Source of the DNA: JARYLZ01 sp964388275 | GTDB taxonomy: Bacteria > Bacteroidota > Ignavibacteria > SZUA-365 | Assembly (NCBI GenBank): GCA_964388275.1 | Contig: CAYLZD010000013.1 | Location: forward strand, 1 to 64,000 | Direction: 5' to 3' | Length of the DNA: 64,000 bases | Shown: in pieces, positions 17,478 through 27,604 of the stretch | Position numbering within the stretch: position 1 is the first letter of the stretch | Layout of the letters: each line of letters begins with the position of its first letter | Notes under the pieces: model-generated | What the model was told of the DNA's origin: nothing | The model's database searches: none | Seen by the model: the letters and a program-made list of their open reading frames with translations, nothing else | Made by a program: the position numbers and the translations under genes

Positions 17478-19029
17478 ATGCCTTTGACGGACGGTTGCGT
17501 TTCCAGGCCACAGCCACCATGACCAGCAGCGCAATGAAGACGAGCGTCATCAACAGGCGCGCGCCGTGTATGTAATACGCGTCTTTCAGCGCGACATCAT
17601 GCATGAGCAGCGTGGGTAGAGCGTCCTGGTAACCCCACATCACGAAGACGAAAAGCAGGTACAACGGAGTCACGTACTTGATGATGTATTTGAAAGATCT
17701 CGGGACCCTGATCTCGGCGGCGCGTGTAATCTCTTCCCATGCGTTGTCCATACCGAATACCCACGCGAAAATAATCACCTCGATCAGCGCGAATACTGCC
17801 AGTCCGAAAGTCCCCGCCCAGAAATCCATCTCGTCCAGGAAACCATGGCCGAGAAAAAACACCACCGGCTGTATGCAGAGGAAGGTCAGCGCGCCAAGCG
17901 TCCAGGTGGCCTTTTTTCGGGACATGCCGAACTCGTCCCTGAGAAAGGCGATCACCGGCTGGGCCATGGCCACGGACGAAGTTATGCCGGCGAAGAACAG
18001 AAGCAGGAACCAGAGTGTTCCGAACAGCGGACCTCCCGGTATTTTCGTGAAAATTATCGGCATTGAAACGAAGCCGAGATCGAAGGCGCCTCCGGCCGCT
18101 ATTTGACGCGTGCCCTCTATGCCGAAAAACGCCACCGCCACCGGAATGGCGATGCTGCCGCCGAATATGACCTCGGTGAATTCGTTTGTGGACGCCGTGG
18201 CCAGGCCGGACAGGGCGATGTCATCCTTCGGCCTCAGATAACTGGCATAAGCATGTATCGTACCCATGCCGAGACTCAGTGTGAAGAAAACCTGTCCCGC
18301 GGCAGCCAGCCAGATCTTCGCGTTCGACAGTTGTGAGAAGTCCGGATTCCACAGCCAGGCCATGCCGCTCCATACGCTGTAATCGGGATTCGCGGGATCG
18401 GGCGTGTCGAGCGTGAATACCCTCACGAGCAGCACAAGGGCGAAAATGAAGAGCAGCGGCATGGCGATTTTGGCGAGCTTCTCTATTCCGGCCGAGATGC
18501 CCTTGCTCAGCACCCAGAAATTTATGGCCAGTGTCAGCGTCATCAGGAGGTAGGCCGGCAGCATGGAAGTGAAGTGGTGGCCTTCCGCGAGTCCCTGGTA
18601 GCTCTGCAGGAATTCCCTCATCATGCCGAATGTAGTTTCGTCGAAATACAGGCCAATGGCGGAAAATATGCTGTACCCCAGAGTCCAGGATTCGATGTAA
18701 CAATAATATATCAGGATGGTGAGAGACACCCACAACCCGAGAGCGCCGATGTATTTGGCGGCGCGGTTTTTCCAAAGCACATCGAAGAAACCGGGCGCGC
18801 TGCTGTGTCCGAAGGCGCCGCCTCGGCGGCCGATCGCCCATTCGCACCACATCAGCGGTATGCCGAGCAGTATGAAAGCCGTGAAGTACGGTATCATGAA
18901 CGCCCCGCCGCCGTTCTCCGCGGCCTGCACGGGAAAACGCAGGAAATTGCCCAGACCGACGGCATTTCCCGCGACCGCCAGAATCAATCCCAAACGCGAT
19001 CCCCAGCGTTCGCGCGGCTCTTTCGACAT
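17476..19029 (-). CDS. Sodium-dependent transporter, NSS (SNF) family
   Basis: This 517-residue integral membrane protein is related to LeuT/MetP. The N-terminus has RWGSRLGLILAVAGNAVGLGNFLRFP, the family TM1 block that coordinates Na+ and substrate, followed by ENGGGAFMIPYF. About 12 hydrophobic segments follow to the C-terminus WKRNRPSKA. It imports an amino acid or related solute with Na+. The genomic pairing with a 45-residue small subunit points to methionine/alanine-type importers, an inference from that family. I chose the ATG at 19029 (MSKEPRERWG) with GGAG upstream; the longer open frame adds 22 polar residues. Confidence 0.92.
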   Translation of the reverse strand: MSKEPRERWGSRLGLILAVAGNAVGLGNFLRFPVQAAENGGGAFMIPYFTAFILLGIPLMWCEWAIGRRGGAFGHSSAPGFFDVLWKNRAAKYIGALGLWVSLTILIYYCYIESWTLGYSIFSAIGLYFDETTFGMMREFLQSYQGLAEGHHFTSMLPAYLLMTLTLAINFWVLSKGISAGIEKLAKIAMPLLFIFALVLLVRVFTLDTPDPANPDYSVWSGMAWLWNPDFSQLSNAKIWLAAAGQVFFTLSLGMGTIHAYASYLRPKDDIALSGLATASTNEFTEVIFGGSIAIPVAVAFFGIEGTRQIAAGGAFDLGFVSMPIIFTKIPGGPLFGTLWFLLLFFAGITSSVAMAQPVIAFLRDEFGMSRKKATWTLGALTFLCIQPVVFFLGHGFLDEMDFWAGTFGLAVFALIEVIIFAWVFGMDNAWEEITRAAEIRVPRSFKYIIKYVTPLYLLFVFVMWGYQDALPTLLMHDVALKDAYYIHGARLLMTLVFIALLVMVAVAWKRNRPSKA

Positions 19030-19251
19030 GTCGGCTCCGTGATTTGTTGACTTTAATGGATGGCGCCTCGCGCCAGGCAGACGCTTCGCCTGCATGCGAA
19101 TGATAACAAATCACGGGAGCAGATTCAAACCCGATCGACCGTCTGAAAGCGAGGGCCGATAAACACGCCGGCGGAGCGCTGGAAAAACCCCCGATCAGTT
19201 CTTCAAGGCAACAGGATTATCAGCAGGCCGTTGCCGAATTATCCCCGGAGC

Positions 19252-20382
19252 TCAGCCGAGCAGGGCGAGCAGCACGCCGGCCGCGATGGCCGTGCCGATG
19301 ACTCCGGCCACGTTCGGTCCCATCGCGTGCATGAGGAGATAATTCTGCGGATTGTATTCCTGTCCCACGTTATGCGCCACACGCGCGGCCATGGGGACGG
19401 CCGACACTCCGGCCGCGCCGATAAGCGGATTGACCTTGCCCCCGCTGAGCCGGTACATCAGCTTGCCGATCAGGAGTCCGCCTACGGTGGAGAAGCCGAA
19501 GGCCACCACGCCGAGCGAAAGTATCTTGAGCGTATCGAGGCGCAGGAATACCTCGGCGGACATTGTCAGGCCTACGCAAGTGCCGAGAAAGAAAGTAACC
19601 ACGTTGATCAGTTCGTTTCTTGCCATGTTGGTGAGGCGCTCCACCACAGCGCTTTCGCGCAGAAGATTCCCGCCCATTAGCATGGCCAGCAGGGGCGCTG
19701 CCGGAGGCACTATGAGCACGCCGATGAATGTCACGGCGATGGGAAAGATTATCTTCACCTTGCGCGATACCGGGCGCGGAGTTTCCATTACCACCAGGCG
19801 TTCCTTCTCGCTGGTGAGCATGCGCATTATGGGAGGTTGTATAAGCGGAACCAGCGCCATGTAGGAATATGCAGCTACGGCGATCGGACCCAGCAGGTGC
19901 GGGGCCAACTTGAGAGTCAGGAATATTGCCGTCGGTCCGTCCGCGCCGCCGATTATGCCGATAGCCGCCGCTTCGTCGAGCGTAAATCCCAGAGCCACTG
20001 CCGTGATAATGGCGGTGAACACCCCGAACTGCGCCGCGGCGCCAAGCAGAAAAGTCTTCGGATTGGCAAGCAGCGGTCCGAAGTCCGTCATCGCGCCGAT
20101 GCCGAGGAATATCAGCGGCGGGAAAATCTCGAGATGGATTCCGAGAGATATGTAGTGAAAAAGCCCGCCGATCTGCCCTTCCGCCGGAGGCGTCAGCAGT
20201 CCGCTGCCCGGCAGATTGGCGAGGAAGGCGCCCAGTCCAATGGGCAGCAGAAGCAACGGTTCGAAGCCTCGCTTTATGGCGAGATACATCAGCAGGCACG
20301 CCGTCGCGAGCATGGCGATCCTGCCTGGATCGAGGGACCAGAAACCCATCCCGTCGAAGAAACGCAAGAAATGATCGAGCAT
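19252..20382 (-). CDS. Sodium-pumping decarboxylase beta subunit (MmdB/OadB/GcdB family)
   Basis: This 376-residue polytopic membrane protein couples decarboxylation of carboxybiotin to Na+ export. AIGIIGGADGPTAIF contains Asp148, equivalent to the essential Na+/proton-binding Asp of OadB. VPLIQPPIMRMLTSEKER and the C-terminal GVSAVPMAARV...NYLLMHAMGPNVAGVIGTAIAAG block are also family hallmarks. About nine to eleven membrane segments are present. It is the last gene of the operon mmdA-oadG-biotin carrier-mmdB, three bases after the biotin carrier. The 222-base stretch between it and the symporter start holds nothing I recognise. Confidence 0.92.
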   Translation of the reverse strand: MLDHFLRFFDGMGFWSLDPGRIAMLATACLLMYLAIKRGFEPLLLLPIGLGAFLANLPGSGLLTPPAEGQIGGLFHYISLGIHLEIFPPLIFLGIGAMTDFGPLLANPKTFLLGAAAQFGVFTAIITAVALGFTLDEAAAIGIIGGADGPTAIFLTLKLAPHLLGPIAVAAYSYMALVPLIQPPIMRMLTSEKERLVVMETPRPVSRKVKIIFPIAVTFIGVLIVPPAAPLLAMLMGGNLLRESAVVERLTNMARNELINVVTFFLGTCVGLTMSAEVFLRLDTLKILSLGVVAFGFSTVGGLLIGKLMYRLSGGKVNPLIGAAGVSAVPMAARVAHNVGQEYNPQNYLLMHAMGPNVAGVIGTAIAAGVLLALLG

Positions 20383-20385
20383 CGC

Positions 20386-20784
20386 TTAGGCCTGTTCGTA
20401 GGTGAGCAGTATCTGTCCCTGCTCGATCACGTCCTTTTCCTTTACGTGTACGGTTTTCACCGTCCCGTCCACCGGGGAGGCGATGTTGGTCTTCATTTTC
20501 ATCGCTTCGACTACGAACAGCACATCGTTTTCCTTCACTTTGGCGCCTTCCTGCGCCGCCACCTCCAGCACCGCGCCATTGAGAGGCGAGGTCAGCGTGT
20601 TTCCTTCGAGCTTGGTGCGGGATTTCGGTTTCGGCGCGAATGCCGGCGCCGGGGACGAATAACTGTCGATGGATCTGGACGGCGGATTGAAGGACGGATG
20701 CGTCTGTATCATCTCGTCATCCTCGAGGACTTCCACCTCGACTTCGTAACGTTTGCCGTTGACTGTGATCAGGAGTTTTTTCAT
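20386..20784 (-). CDS. Biotin carboxyl carrier subunit of decarboxylase
   Basis: This 132-residue protein has a C-terminal biotinyl domain with VVEAMKMKTNIASP; Lys96 in AMKM is the biotinylation site. A Pro/Ala/Ser-rich linker (about 25-60) and an N-terminal basic strand region (MKKLLITVNGKRYEVEVEVL) complete the usual OadA-tail/MmdC-like layout. It shuttles CO2 from the carboxyltransferase to the membrane beta subunit. The start overlaps the end of the upstream oadG-like gene by four bases. Confidence 0.93.
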   Translation of the reverse strand: MKKLLITVNGKRYEVEVEVLEDDEMIQTHPSFNPPSRSIDSYSSPAPAFAPKPKSRTKLEGNTLTSPLNGAVLEVAAQEGAKVKENDVLFVVEAMKMKTNIASPVDGTVKTVHVKEKDVIEQGQILLTYEQA

Positions 20785-21149
20785 GACTGTCTTGTCTTTT
20801 TCGCGATGGAATGTGATGCCATTATGTTGATGCGCCCCGAGGAAGACCAGGAGCCGCCTGCCTGAGCTTTCAGGAAGCTGACTCTTCTTATGACCACGGG
20901 CCTGTGCGCAGCTTCTGTCGCCGCCGCGGCTATCACCGCGATGGTTTCGTCGTTGAGTTCCGGATCCACCGTCTTCCGCTCGACGTTTTCGGAGTATTTC
21001 CGGATTCTGCGGGCGTTCAGCAGTTCGTCGGTCTGCTTTATCACCCAGATCATCCCCGCGAGAAACAGCAGGGAGAGGAATACCGTGCTCATCCCGATGA
21101 CGAGCAGCAGCGCGCTTTCAGAGAGTCTTTCGAGCATCTCAGGCCTCAC
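20781..21149 (-). CDS. OadG-family membrane subunit of sodium-pump decarboxylase
   Basis: This 122-residue small subunit has one membrane segment (about 12-37, SALLLVIGMSTVFLSLLFLAGMIW), which is the OadG/MmdD pattern, followed by a charged segment. The ETIAVIAAAATEAA helix and RRVSFLKAQAGGSWSSSGRINIMASH tail match the cytoplasmic part of OadG-like proteins. It probably tethers the carboxyltransferase to the beta subunit. Four-base overlaps on both sides show tight coupling. Confidence 0.85.
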   Translation of the reverse strand: MRPEMLERLSESALLLVIGMSTVFLSLLFLAGMIWVIKQTDELLNARRIRKYSENVERKTVDPELNDETIAVIAAAATEAAHRPVVIRRVSFLKAQAGGSWSSSGRINIMASHSIAKKTRQS

Positions 21150-22699
21150 AGGGGTATGAGGCCGTGTTTTTTCTGCGGACGCCCGACTCGTTTGCTGCGC
21201 AGAGACTCGAGGGCTACCGAGACGTAGGCGCGAGTGGTCCGCGGTTCTATCACAGCATCCACCATGCCGCGTTTGGCGGCGAGGTAAGGGGTTGCGAATT
21301 CTGCGCGGTACTTATCCAGCAATTCCCGGCGCTGATCGGCGGGATTGGCCGCCGTCTTTATCTCTTCCCTGTAGAGCACGCTCACGGCGCCCTCGGCGCC
21401 CATGACCGCGATCTCCGCAGTGGGCCACGCGGCCACGCGGTCGGCGCCGAGGCTCTTTGCGCACATGGCCAGGTACGCGCCTCCGTAAGCTTTCCTGACC
21501 ACTATCGTGATTTTCGGGACTGTGGCCGCCGAGAAAGAGAACAGCATCTTTGCGCCATGCCTTATTATGCCGCCGAATTCCTGTTCCACGCCCGGCAGAA
21601 AGCCCGGCACGTCGACGAAGCTGACGAGCGGTATGTTGAAGGCGTTGCAGAAACGGATGAAACGCGAGGCCTTGTCGGACGCGTCGATGTCTATCGCTCC
21701 GCATTTCTCGACCGGCTGATTCGCCACGATGCCGCACACGCGTCCGTTGAGGCGAGCGAAGGCGACGATGATATTCCGCGCGTAATGCGAGTGCACTTCG
21801 AAAATGGAATCCGGATCGAAAACGCGGTACAGCACTTCCATCATGTCGTATCCCTCGCGGGGATCGTCGGGCACCACGTGGTTGAGCGTTTCGTCGTCTA
21901 TGAGCGTCAACTCGCCGGTGGCCAGGGACGGCGGGTCCTCCGTGTTGTTGGATGGCATGTACGATAGAAGGCGCTGCGCGATTTCTATGGCGTCCGCATC
22001 GTCGCGGGCGATGAAATGAGCGTTGCCGCTGTAAGTGGCCTGCGCCATGGCGCCGCCGAGCTCCTCGGCGGTGATGACCTCGCCCGTGGCTTCCTTGATC
22101 ACCTGCGGACCCGCGATGAAGAGCTGTCCGATCTTGTCGACCATGATGATGAAGTCCATGAGAGCGGGCGAATATGCGGCGCCCCCGGCGCAGGGCCCGG
22201 CCACTATCGCGATCTGCGGCACCACGCCCGACAGCAACGTGTTGTAATAGAATATCCGCCCGTATCCCTTCAGAGAATCCACGCCTTCCTGTATGCGCGC
22301 TCCTCCGCTGTCGTTTATGGCCAGATAGGGCGCGCCGGCTTTCAGAGCCATGTCCATCATCTCGCAAATTTTCCATGCGTGCATTTCACCCACGCTGCCG
22401 CCCATAACGGTGAAATCCTGAGACGACGTGTACACCAGCCGACCGCCTATCGCGCCAAGACCCGTGACTACGCCGTCGGCGGGTAGATCCTTTCCGGCCA
22501 GGCCGAAAGAGGTGCTGTGATGCTCGACGAAACGGTAAAGCTCATCGTAGAAACCGTTGTCGAAGAGGAGGTGCAGGCGCTCGTGCGCCGTCATTTTCCC
22601 GGCCTTGTGCTGGGACTCCATCTTGTCCCTGCCGCCTCCCAGGTTGACGTGGGCATTGCGCTCGCGCAAATAGTGAAGTTTTTCTTGAACGGAAGACAT
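21146..22699 (-). CDS. Acyl-CoA carboxyltransferase subunit, methylmalonyl-CoA decarboxylase alpha-like
   Basis: This 517-residue carboxyltransferase has both crotonase-like halves, with HSTSFGLAGKDLPADGVVTGLG, SQDFTVMGGSVGEMHAWKI, NDSGGARIQEGVDSL and, in the second half, FVDVPGFLPGVEQE and VRKAYGGAYLAM. The family includes propionyl-CoA carboxylase beta (PccB) and methylmalonyl-CoA decarboxylase alpha (MmdA). Because the next three genes are the OadG-like, biotin-carrier and Na+-pump beta subunits and no biotin carboxylase is present, I infer a decarboxylase working in the Na+-pump direction. First gene of the operon. Confidence 0.93.
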   Translation of the reverse strand: MSSVQEKLHYLRERNAHVNLGGGRDKMESQHKAGKMTAHERLHLLFDNGFYDELYRFVEHHSTSFGLAGKDLPADGVVTGLGAIGGRLVYTSSQDFTVMGGSVGEMHAWKICEMMDMALKAGAPYLAINDSGGARIQEGVDSLKGYGRIFYYNTLLSGVVPQIAIVAGPCAGGAAYSPALMDFIIMVDKIGQLFIAGPQVIKEATGEVITAEELGGAMAQATYSGNAHFIARDDADAIEIAQRLLSYMPSNNTEDPPSLATGELTLIDDETLNHVVPDDPREGYDMMEVLYRVFDPDSIFEVHSHYARNIIVAFARLNGRVCGIVANQPVEKCGAIDIDASDKASRFIRFCNAFNIPLVSFVDVPGFLPGVEQEFGGIIRHGAKMLFSFSAATVPKITIVVRKAYGGAYLAMCAKSLGADRVAAWPTAEIAVMGAEGAVSVLYREEIKTAANPADQRRELLDKYRAEFATPYLAAKRGMVDAVIEPRTTRAYVSVALESLRSKRVGRPQKKHGLIPL

Positions 22700-23117
22700 G
22701 ATTTATTGTTGAAGATGTGGTATTGGCTGCCGTCAGCCGTGATCCGAGGCGAGTTATATGCGTAAAAATAGTTTTTTCCGGCTTCCCGGCAAAACGCTTC
22801 GCGGAATCGGGACGGATTCGTATGGCAGTGCGACGACGCAAAAGTTGTTCGGTCCGATAAAGAGAATTTTTTCTCGATGTTCCGCGGTTTGTTTTCTGTC
22901 AGCCGGGACCCGTCCATGAATCGCGAGGCCTTATGCTATTCATTCCACCACACAAGACAAGCTTGTATTCTTCTGTTGACATTTGACTCTCGATGCAATA
23001 TCTTCAGCTATAGGCTTGTGTGACCGTTGGCAAATATGGGAGATGGTCGCCGATTCCCTTATTAAACAATTGAAGAATCTTGCTATCCCCATGGTTTCCG
23101 CTACGGCCGGCGGCTCA
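22700..23117. other. Divergent intergenic region
   Basis: This 418-base space separates the mmdA operon (minus) from the SBBP gene (plus). It must hold both promoters. A TTGACA at 22976-22981 is followed 17 bases later by TATCTT (22999-23004), a plausible but weak promoter for the plus-strand gene. A small minus-strand open frame (22940-23155) has no family signature and overlaps the neighbour's signal peptide, so I do not call it. Confidence 0.5.
22976..23004 (+). promoter_or_regulatory. Possible promoter of the SBBP gene at 23118
   Basis: TTGACA and TATCTT are separated by 17 bases, 114 bases upstream of the start codon. The -10 box matches only four of six positions, so this is tentative. 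Confidence 0.3.
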
Positions 23118-24899
23118 ATGAAAACTGCAAAGTCGCTTTGTGCGGGCGCCGCCATGATTTCAATTGAAGTTGTCCTGGCTTTAGCATGCGCGGCGCAGGA
23201 TTGGGCGCCGGCGCATCATGGTTCCAAACGCAATCCCGGACAAGCCGCCTGGTCCACCTACATGGGCGGCGCCGAGGTGGAGCGTATCACGGCGGCCGTT
23301 GCCGATGAAGCTGGAAATGTTTTCGTGACGGGCTACACGGCCGGTGACGGGAACATAGCCGATCCCGCTTCACATCAGCCGTTTCGCGCGGGCGAGTGGG
23401 ATGCTTTTCTCGTGAAGTTCGACGCGGCTGGAAAGCGTATCTGGGGCACTTATTTCGGCGGCGACAAGATGGACCTTGCTTATGGATTGGCGATTTCGCC
23501 GTCGGGAGAAGTGCTGATTTCGGGCGGCACGGAAAGCGCGCGAGGCATGACCACGGCCGGAGCGCAGCAGACGCGGCTTGCCGGCTGGATGGACGCTTTC
23601 GTCGCATGTTTCGACGCGGACGGGCGGCTGCGCTGGAGCACGTATTACGGCGGATCGGAATTCGATGTGGCCAACGGCATTGCCGCGGGTCCGGACGGAT
23701 CAATAGCGGTGTTCGGCTCGACAAGCAGTCCATCCGGCATCGCGACGCCAGGCGCCCTTCAGACGGCCTTCGGCGGCGGCACAACCCCAACGCGCGGCGA
23801 TGCCTTCCTTGCTTTGTTCTCCTCCTCGGGCGCCTTGAGGTGGTGCACATATTTCGGCGGAACGGCCAACGAACTCGCTCGCGCGACGGCTATTGACGAT
23901 TCGGGCCGGATATTCATTTCGGGCTATGCCTCGAGTTCCTCTGGCATAGCGTCACACGACGGCTATCAAACCGCGCACGGCGGATTGCAGGACGCTTTTC
24001 TGGGCGCTCTATCCATGGAGGGGGATCTTTTATGGTCCACTTACCTCGGCGGTCCTGCCGACGAGGGCGCCGATGCTTTGGCTCTGCTCGAGGACGGCGC
24101 CGTGGCGATTTCCGGATGGACCGAGAGCACAAGCGGCATCTCCAGCACCGGCGCGCATCAGGAGGTAATCGGAGGCGGCTCGGACGGTTTCCTCGCCGTA
24201 TTCGAAAGCGGCGGCGCGCTGAGATGGTCCACGTATTACGGAGGCGCGGATTATGACGGCTGCAACGGGCTGGCCTCGTTCGGGAGCAGGATCACAGTTT
24301 GCGGCGGAAGCGTCAGTGACGCCGGCATAGCGACGGCGGACGCTCCGCGCGCGATGCGAGCCGGAGGGGAAGACGCCTTCGCGGCCGTATTCGAAAGCGG
24401 CGGCGCGCGCCTTTCTGGCGCTTACTTCGGCGGCGAAGCGAACGACGAAGCTCTCGCGGCCGCATTCCTGCCCGCGGGCATTCCGGTGATCGCCGGCTGG
24501 ACGAGCAGCGGCACGGGAATCGCGGGCGCGGGTTCGCATCAGCCCGTTTTCGGCGGCGGTGTCAGCGACGGTTTCATCGCGACGCCCTTCGCGGGAAACA
24601 GCGCCGCTGTGCGTGATGACGGACGATACGAGCAGCCGTCCGGATTCAATATCGAAATCCACCCCAATCCCGCGCGCGACCGCATCACGCTCCGCGCGCC
24701 CTCCTCAATCGATCCGCCGGCTGAAATCGTTGCAACCGACATGCTCGGCAGCATCACCTTTCTGAGAACTGTCGCTAATTCCGCCCCTGCCGGTGGTTAT
24801 TTTCAAGCCGACATCTCCTCTCTCGCGCCCGGACTTTACACCATATCATTTCCCGATAAAGCGTTTATTGCCCGTGCAACCATTTTGATAATGCGTTAG
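23118..24899 (+). CDS. SBBP beta-propeller repeat protein, T9SS cargo
   Basis: This 593-residue exported protein carries about eight repeats of roughly 55-60 residues. Each has an (R/I)WxTYxGG(S/A)xxD/N strand, a GxIxVxGxTxSSxGI(A/S) strand and a GA-x-Q-x-xxGGxxDAFLAxF strand, the SBBP (Bacteroidales/Chlorobi beta-propeller) pattern. Its last ~85 residues (FNIEIHPNPARDRITL to ARATILIMR) are a T9SS C-terminal sorting domain. I chose the ATG at 23118 because it opens a signal peptide ending near Ala29 (LALACAAQDW); the frame is open 45 codons further upstream without signal character. It is followed after 132 bases by a larger paralogue on the same strand. Confidence 0.85.
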   Translation: MKTAKSLCAGAAMISIEVVLALACAAQDWAPAHHGSKRNPGQAAWSTYMGGAEVERITAAVADEAGNVFVTGYTAGDGNIADPASHQPFRAGEWDAFLVKFDAAGKRIWGTYFGGDKMDLAYGLAISPSGEVLISGGTESARGMTTAGAQQTRLAGWMDAFVACFDADGRLRWSTYYGGSEFDVANGIAAGPDGSIAVFGSTSSPSGIATPGALQTAFGGGTTPTRGDAFLALFSSSGALRWCTYFGGTANELARATAIDDSGRIFISGYASSSSGIASHDGYQTAHGGLQDAFLGALSMEGDLLWSTYLGGPADEGADALALLEDGAVAISGWTESTSGISSTGAHQEVIGGGSDGFLAVFESGGALRWSTYYGGADYDGCNGLASFGSRITVCGGSVSDAGIATADAPRAMRAGGEDAFAAVFESGGARLSGAYFGGEANDEALAAAFLPAGIPVIAGWTSSGTGIAGAGSHQPVFGGGVSDGFIATPFAGNSAAVRDDGRYEQPSGFNIEIHPNPARDRITLRAPSSIDPPAEIVATDMLGSITFLRTVANSAPAGGYFQADISSLAPGLYTISFPDKAFIARATILIMR

Positions 24900-24918
24900 C
24901 GCCGGGTATAACCCGGCG
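24900..24918. repeat. Inverted repeat after the first SBBP gene
   Basis: An 8-bp stem (24900-24907 with 24911-24918) with a 3-base loop lies directly after the stop codon. No T-run follows, so it is at best a weak terminator or an mRNA 3'-end stabiliser. Confidence 0.4.
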
Positions 24919-24964
24919 GACAATGGCCGTATCGCATGATGAAATGTGAATGCGGTGGTTGTGA

Positions 24965-24993
24965 TTTGTTATAACCGGATACATATATCTTTA
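24965..24993 (+). promoter_or_regulatory. Possible Bacteroidota-type promoter of the giant surface-protein gene
   Basis: TTTG at 24965-24968 is followed 17 bases later by TATCTTTA (24986-24993), one mismatch from the TAnnTTTG -7 box known for Bacteroidota sigma-ABfr. It is 39 bases before the ATG of the giant gene. The match is suggestive only. Confidence 0.35.
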
Positions 24994-25031
24994 TTTCATA
25001 TCGTCTGTATCACTTGTTATTCTGATGCCTT

Positions 25032-27604
25032 ATGAAGTCCGCTCATGATTATCTGCCTGCTATCTGCCTGGCCGCGCTCGCGCTTGTCGCCACGGTGTCG
25101 GCCCAACATTATGCTGTCGTTGAACGAAATTTCAGCGAGCCATCGCTGTATATTGAAAACAAGGGGCAAATCGCGGATCAAAACGGCATCGTAAGGGGCG
25201 ATTTGAGATACCTGTACGTATCCGACGGATTTAAAATGCAACTGCGGGAAGGCGGGTTCAGTTACGAGTTCTTTCGCATGACTCCGAACGATCCAACCGT
25301 TTCGGAATCGCACGGAGCCATAGCTGAAATCCCTATCCGGCCGGGAGGCCGGCCCTTCGGAAACGGGTCCGCCGGTATGCAGCACCATTGGCAACGGGTG
25401 GATGTCGAGTTCGAGGGCTGTCTTTCGCCGCCGCGCGTGACGGCTGAACGCCCGTCGGAGTTGCAGCGCAACTACTACCTCACCCATACTCAAGAGGCCG
25501 GCGTAACAGGCGTGCGGGAGTACCGGTCGGTGACGTACCATGACGTATGGCCTTTCATCGACGTCGTCTTCACCGTGCCGGAAGGTGAGTGCGCGTCATT
25601 GCCGCCGGACATCCCCCGCGCTTCGTTCGGCGCGCTCAAATACGATATCGTCGTGCGTCCGGGCGGACGGGTGTCGGATATCCGCCTCCGCTATGCCGGG
25701 CAGGATGCCATTGAGTTCGAAGACTCGAGATCGCTGCAACTCTCAACATCGCTGGGCGCCATTACTGAAGAGCTGCGCGAGTGCTTTTTAATCAGCACGC
25801 ACGGCGGATGCAGGATTCTTCCAGAGGCATCATTCTCGTATGCGGACGGCATTTTAGGCTTCCAAGTCGCCTCTCCAGAAGCAGGAGAAACTCTTGTAAT
25901 CGATCCCTTTCTGATTTGGGGGACCTATTACGGAGGGAATTCGCCTGACAAATTGCAGAGCATCTGTTCGGCAGGATCCGGCGCTGTTTTTGTATGTGGC
26001 CACACACACAGCTCGAATGCGATAGCCACAAGCGGAGCATTTCAAACCGCATGGGGCGGAGTCGCTTATCCAAGCAGTTCATTGTGGACAACCTATGGCG
26101 ACGCGTATTTTGCCAAATTCAGCGCAAGCGGAACGCAGATTTGGGGCACGTATTACGGCGCCCAGAATTATGACGACGCAGAAGGTATCGCCGCCGATGC
26201 GAATGGCAATCTCTATGGCGTCGGAGGCACTTACGGACCATCGAGTACCCTTGGCACAACCGGCAGCTACAAGCCTTTGTGCAGTGCTACAACGAATGTC
26301 GAGGGATACATCGTCAAATTTGCAAGCAATGGCACTCGAGTGTGGGGAAGCTACTATGGCGATCCGCCCGGTAGCAACGGAAATTACGGCATAGCGCTGG
26401 ATGCGAGCGGAAATCTGTATTTCGGAGGTTGGGCTCATGGCGCCACGACGGTTCCGACAACTCCAGGCGCATATCAAACAACATACGGCGGCGGTTGGGA
26501 TGGGTACATCGCTTCAATCAACAATTCCGGAACGACACTGCGGTGGTCGACTCGATACGGTGGCAGCGGGGACGATGCGACTGCTTTCATCGCCGTTTAC
26601 GGAAACGATGTATATGCAATTTCGCATACGAATAGTACCAGCAATATCGCCTCCCCCGGCGCGCATCAGACAACATTCGGAGGCACGCGTGATAACGTTA
26701 TTGTAAAATTCACGACAGCCGGGACTTTTCAGTGGGGAACGTATTATGGCGGATCCGGAGACGACGTTGGCTCCGGTATCGCCGCGGATGCGAGCGGCGT
26801 ATACGTTTCAGGCTTAACATCCAGTTCGAATGCAATTGCGACACCTGGAGCTCACCAAACAACATACGGCGGCGGGAGTGAGGATGGTTTCATCGCGAAG
26901 TTCTCTTCTTCCGGTAGCCTGCTTTGGGGTACATACTACGGAGGCAGCGGCAACGATATGATCGGCCGCTGCGTGTTGCAAGGATCCTCGTTGTATGCGT
27001 GCGGCTACAGTTCAAGCAGCGGCGGCGTTAGCAGCCCGTGCTCGATGCAGGAAAGCAAATCCGGCGGGAACGATGCCGTCGCGGTAAAATTCGATACTAG
27101 TGGTGTCAGACAGTGGGGCACCTACTTCGGCGGGAGCAACGACGAGATGTTTCGTTCGGTGTTTGCTGATGGATCGGATCTCTATTTCGCGGGAAATACG
27201 TCAAGCACATCCGGTATAACGACATCCGCCTCACATCAATTCACATATGGCGGCGGTATAGACGACGGTTGGATCGTGAAATTGGCTGATCAGCCGGTGC
27301 TCGAAACCGGTACGGTCAGCGGCCCGCTCTGCGCCGGCGACGCCGTGTCGGCGCCGTACACGGCCAATGGCCCCTACAACAGCGGCAACGTGTTCACCGC
27401 ACAGTTATCGAACGCGTCCGGCAGCTTCGCTTCACCGGTGACCATTGGATCGGTTACAAGCGGCGTGTCGGGCGTGATCAACGCGACGATCCCGCCAGGT
27501 ACGCCGGCCGGCGCGGGTTATCGCATCCGGGTGGTGTCGTCGAACCCCGCGCGGACGGGCTGCTCGGACAACGGCACGGACATCCTGATCCACCCGAGAC
27601 CCGG
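25032..27604 (+). CDS. Giant SBBP/Ig-like surface protein, N-terminal part (truncated by assembly gap)
   Basis: This is the first 857 codons of a gene that almost certainly continues past the N gap at 27605-27704. The signal peptide MKSAHDYLPAICLAALALVA ends at a VSAQ cleavage site. A region with the ENKGQ motif and a beta-rich ~250-residue domain follows (YNKGQ/DUF7948-like, found at the head of SBBP proteins). Then come about eight SBBP repeats (WGTYYGG..DD, ATPGAHQTTYGG) up to about 26900-27290. The segment from TGTVSGPLCAGDAVSAPYTA to HPRPG is the first Ig-like module. It is predicted to be exported by T9SS with the sorting domain encoded after the gap. The short readthrough frame beyond the gap (to 28268) is out of frame and spurious. 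Confidence 0.8.

Noticed and set aside
22940..23155. A 71-residue minus-strand frame
   Set aside because: Overlaps the start of the SBBP gene; no signature.
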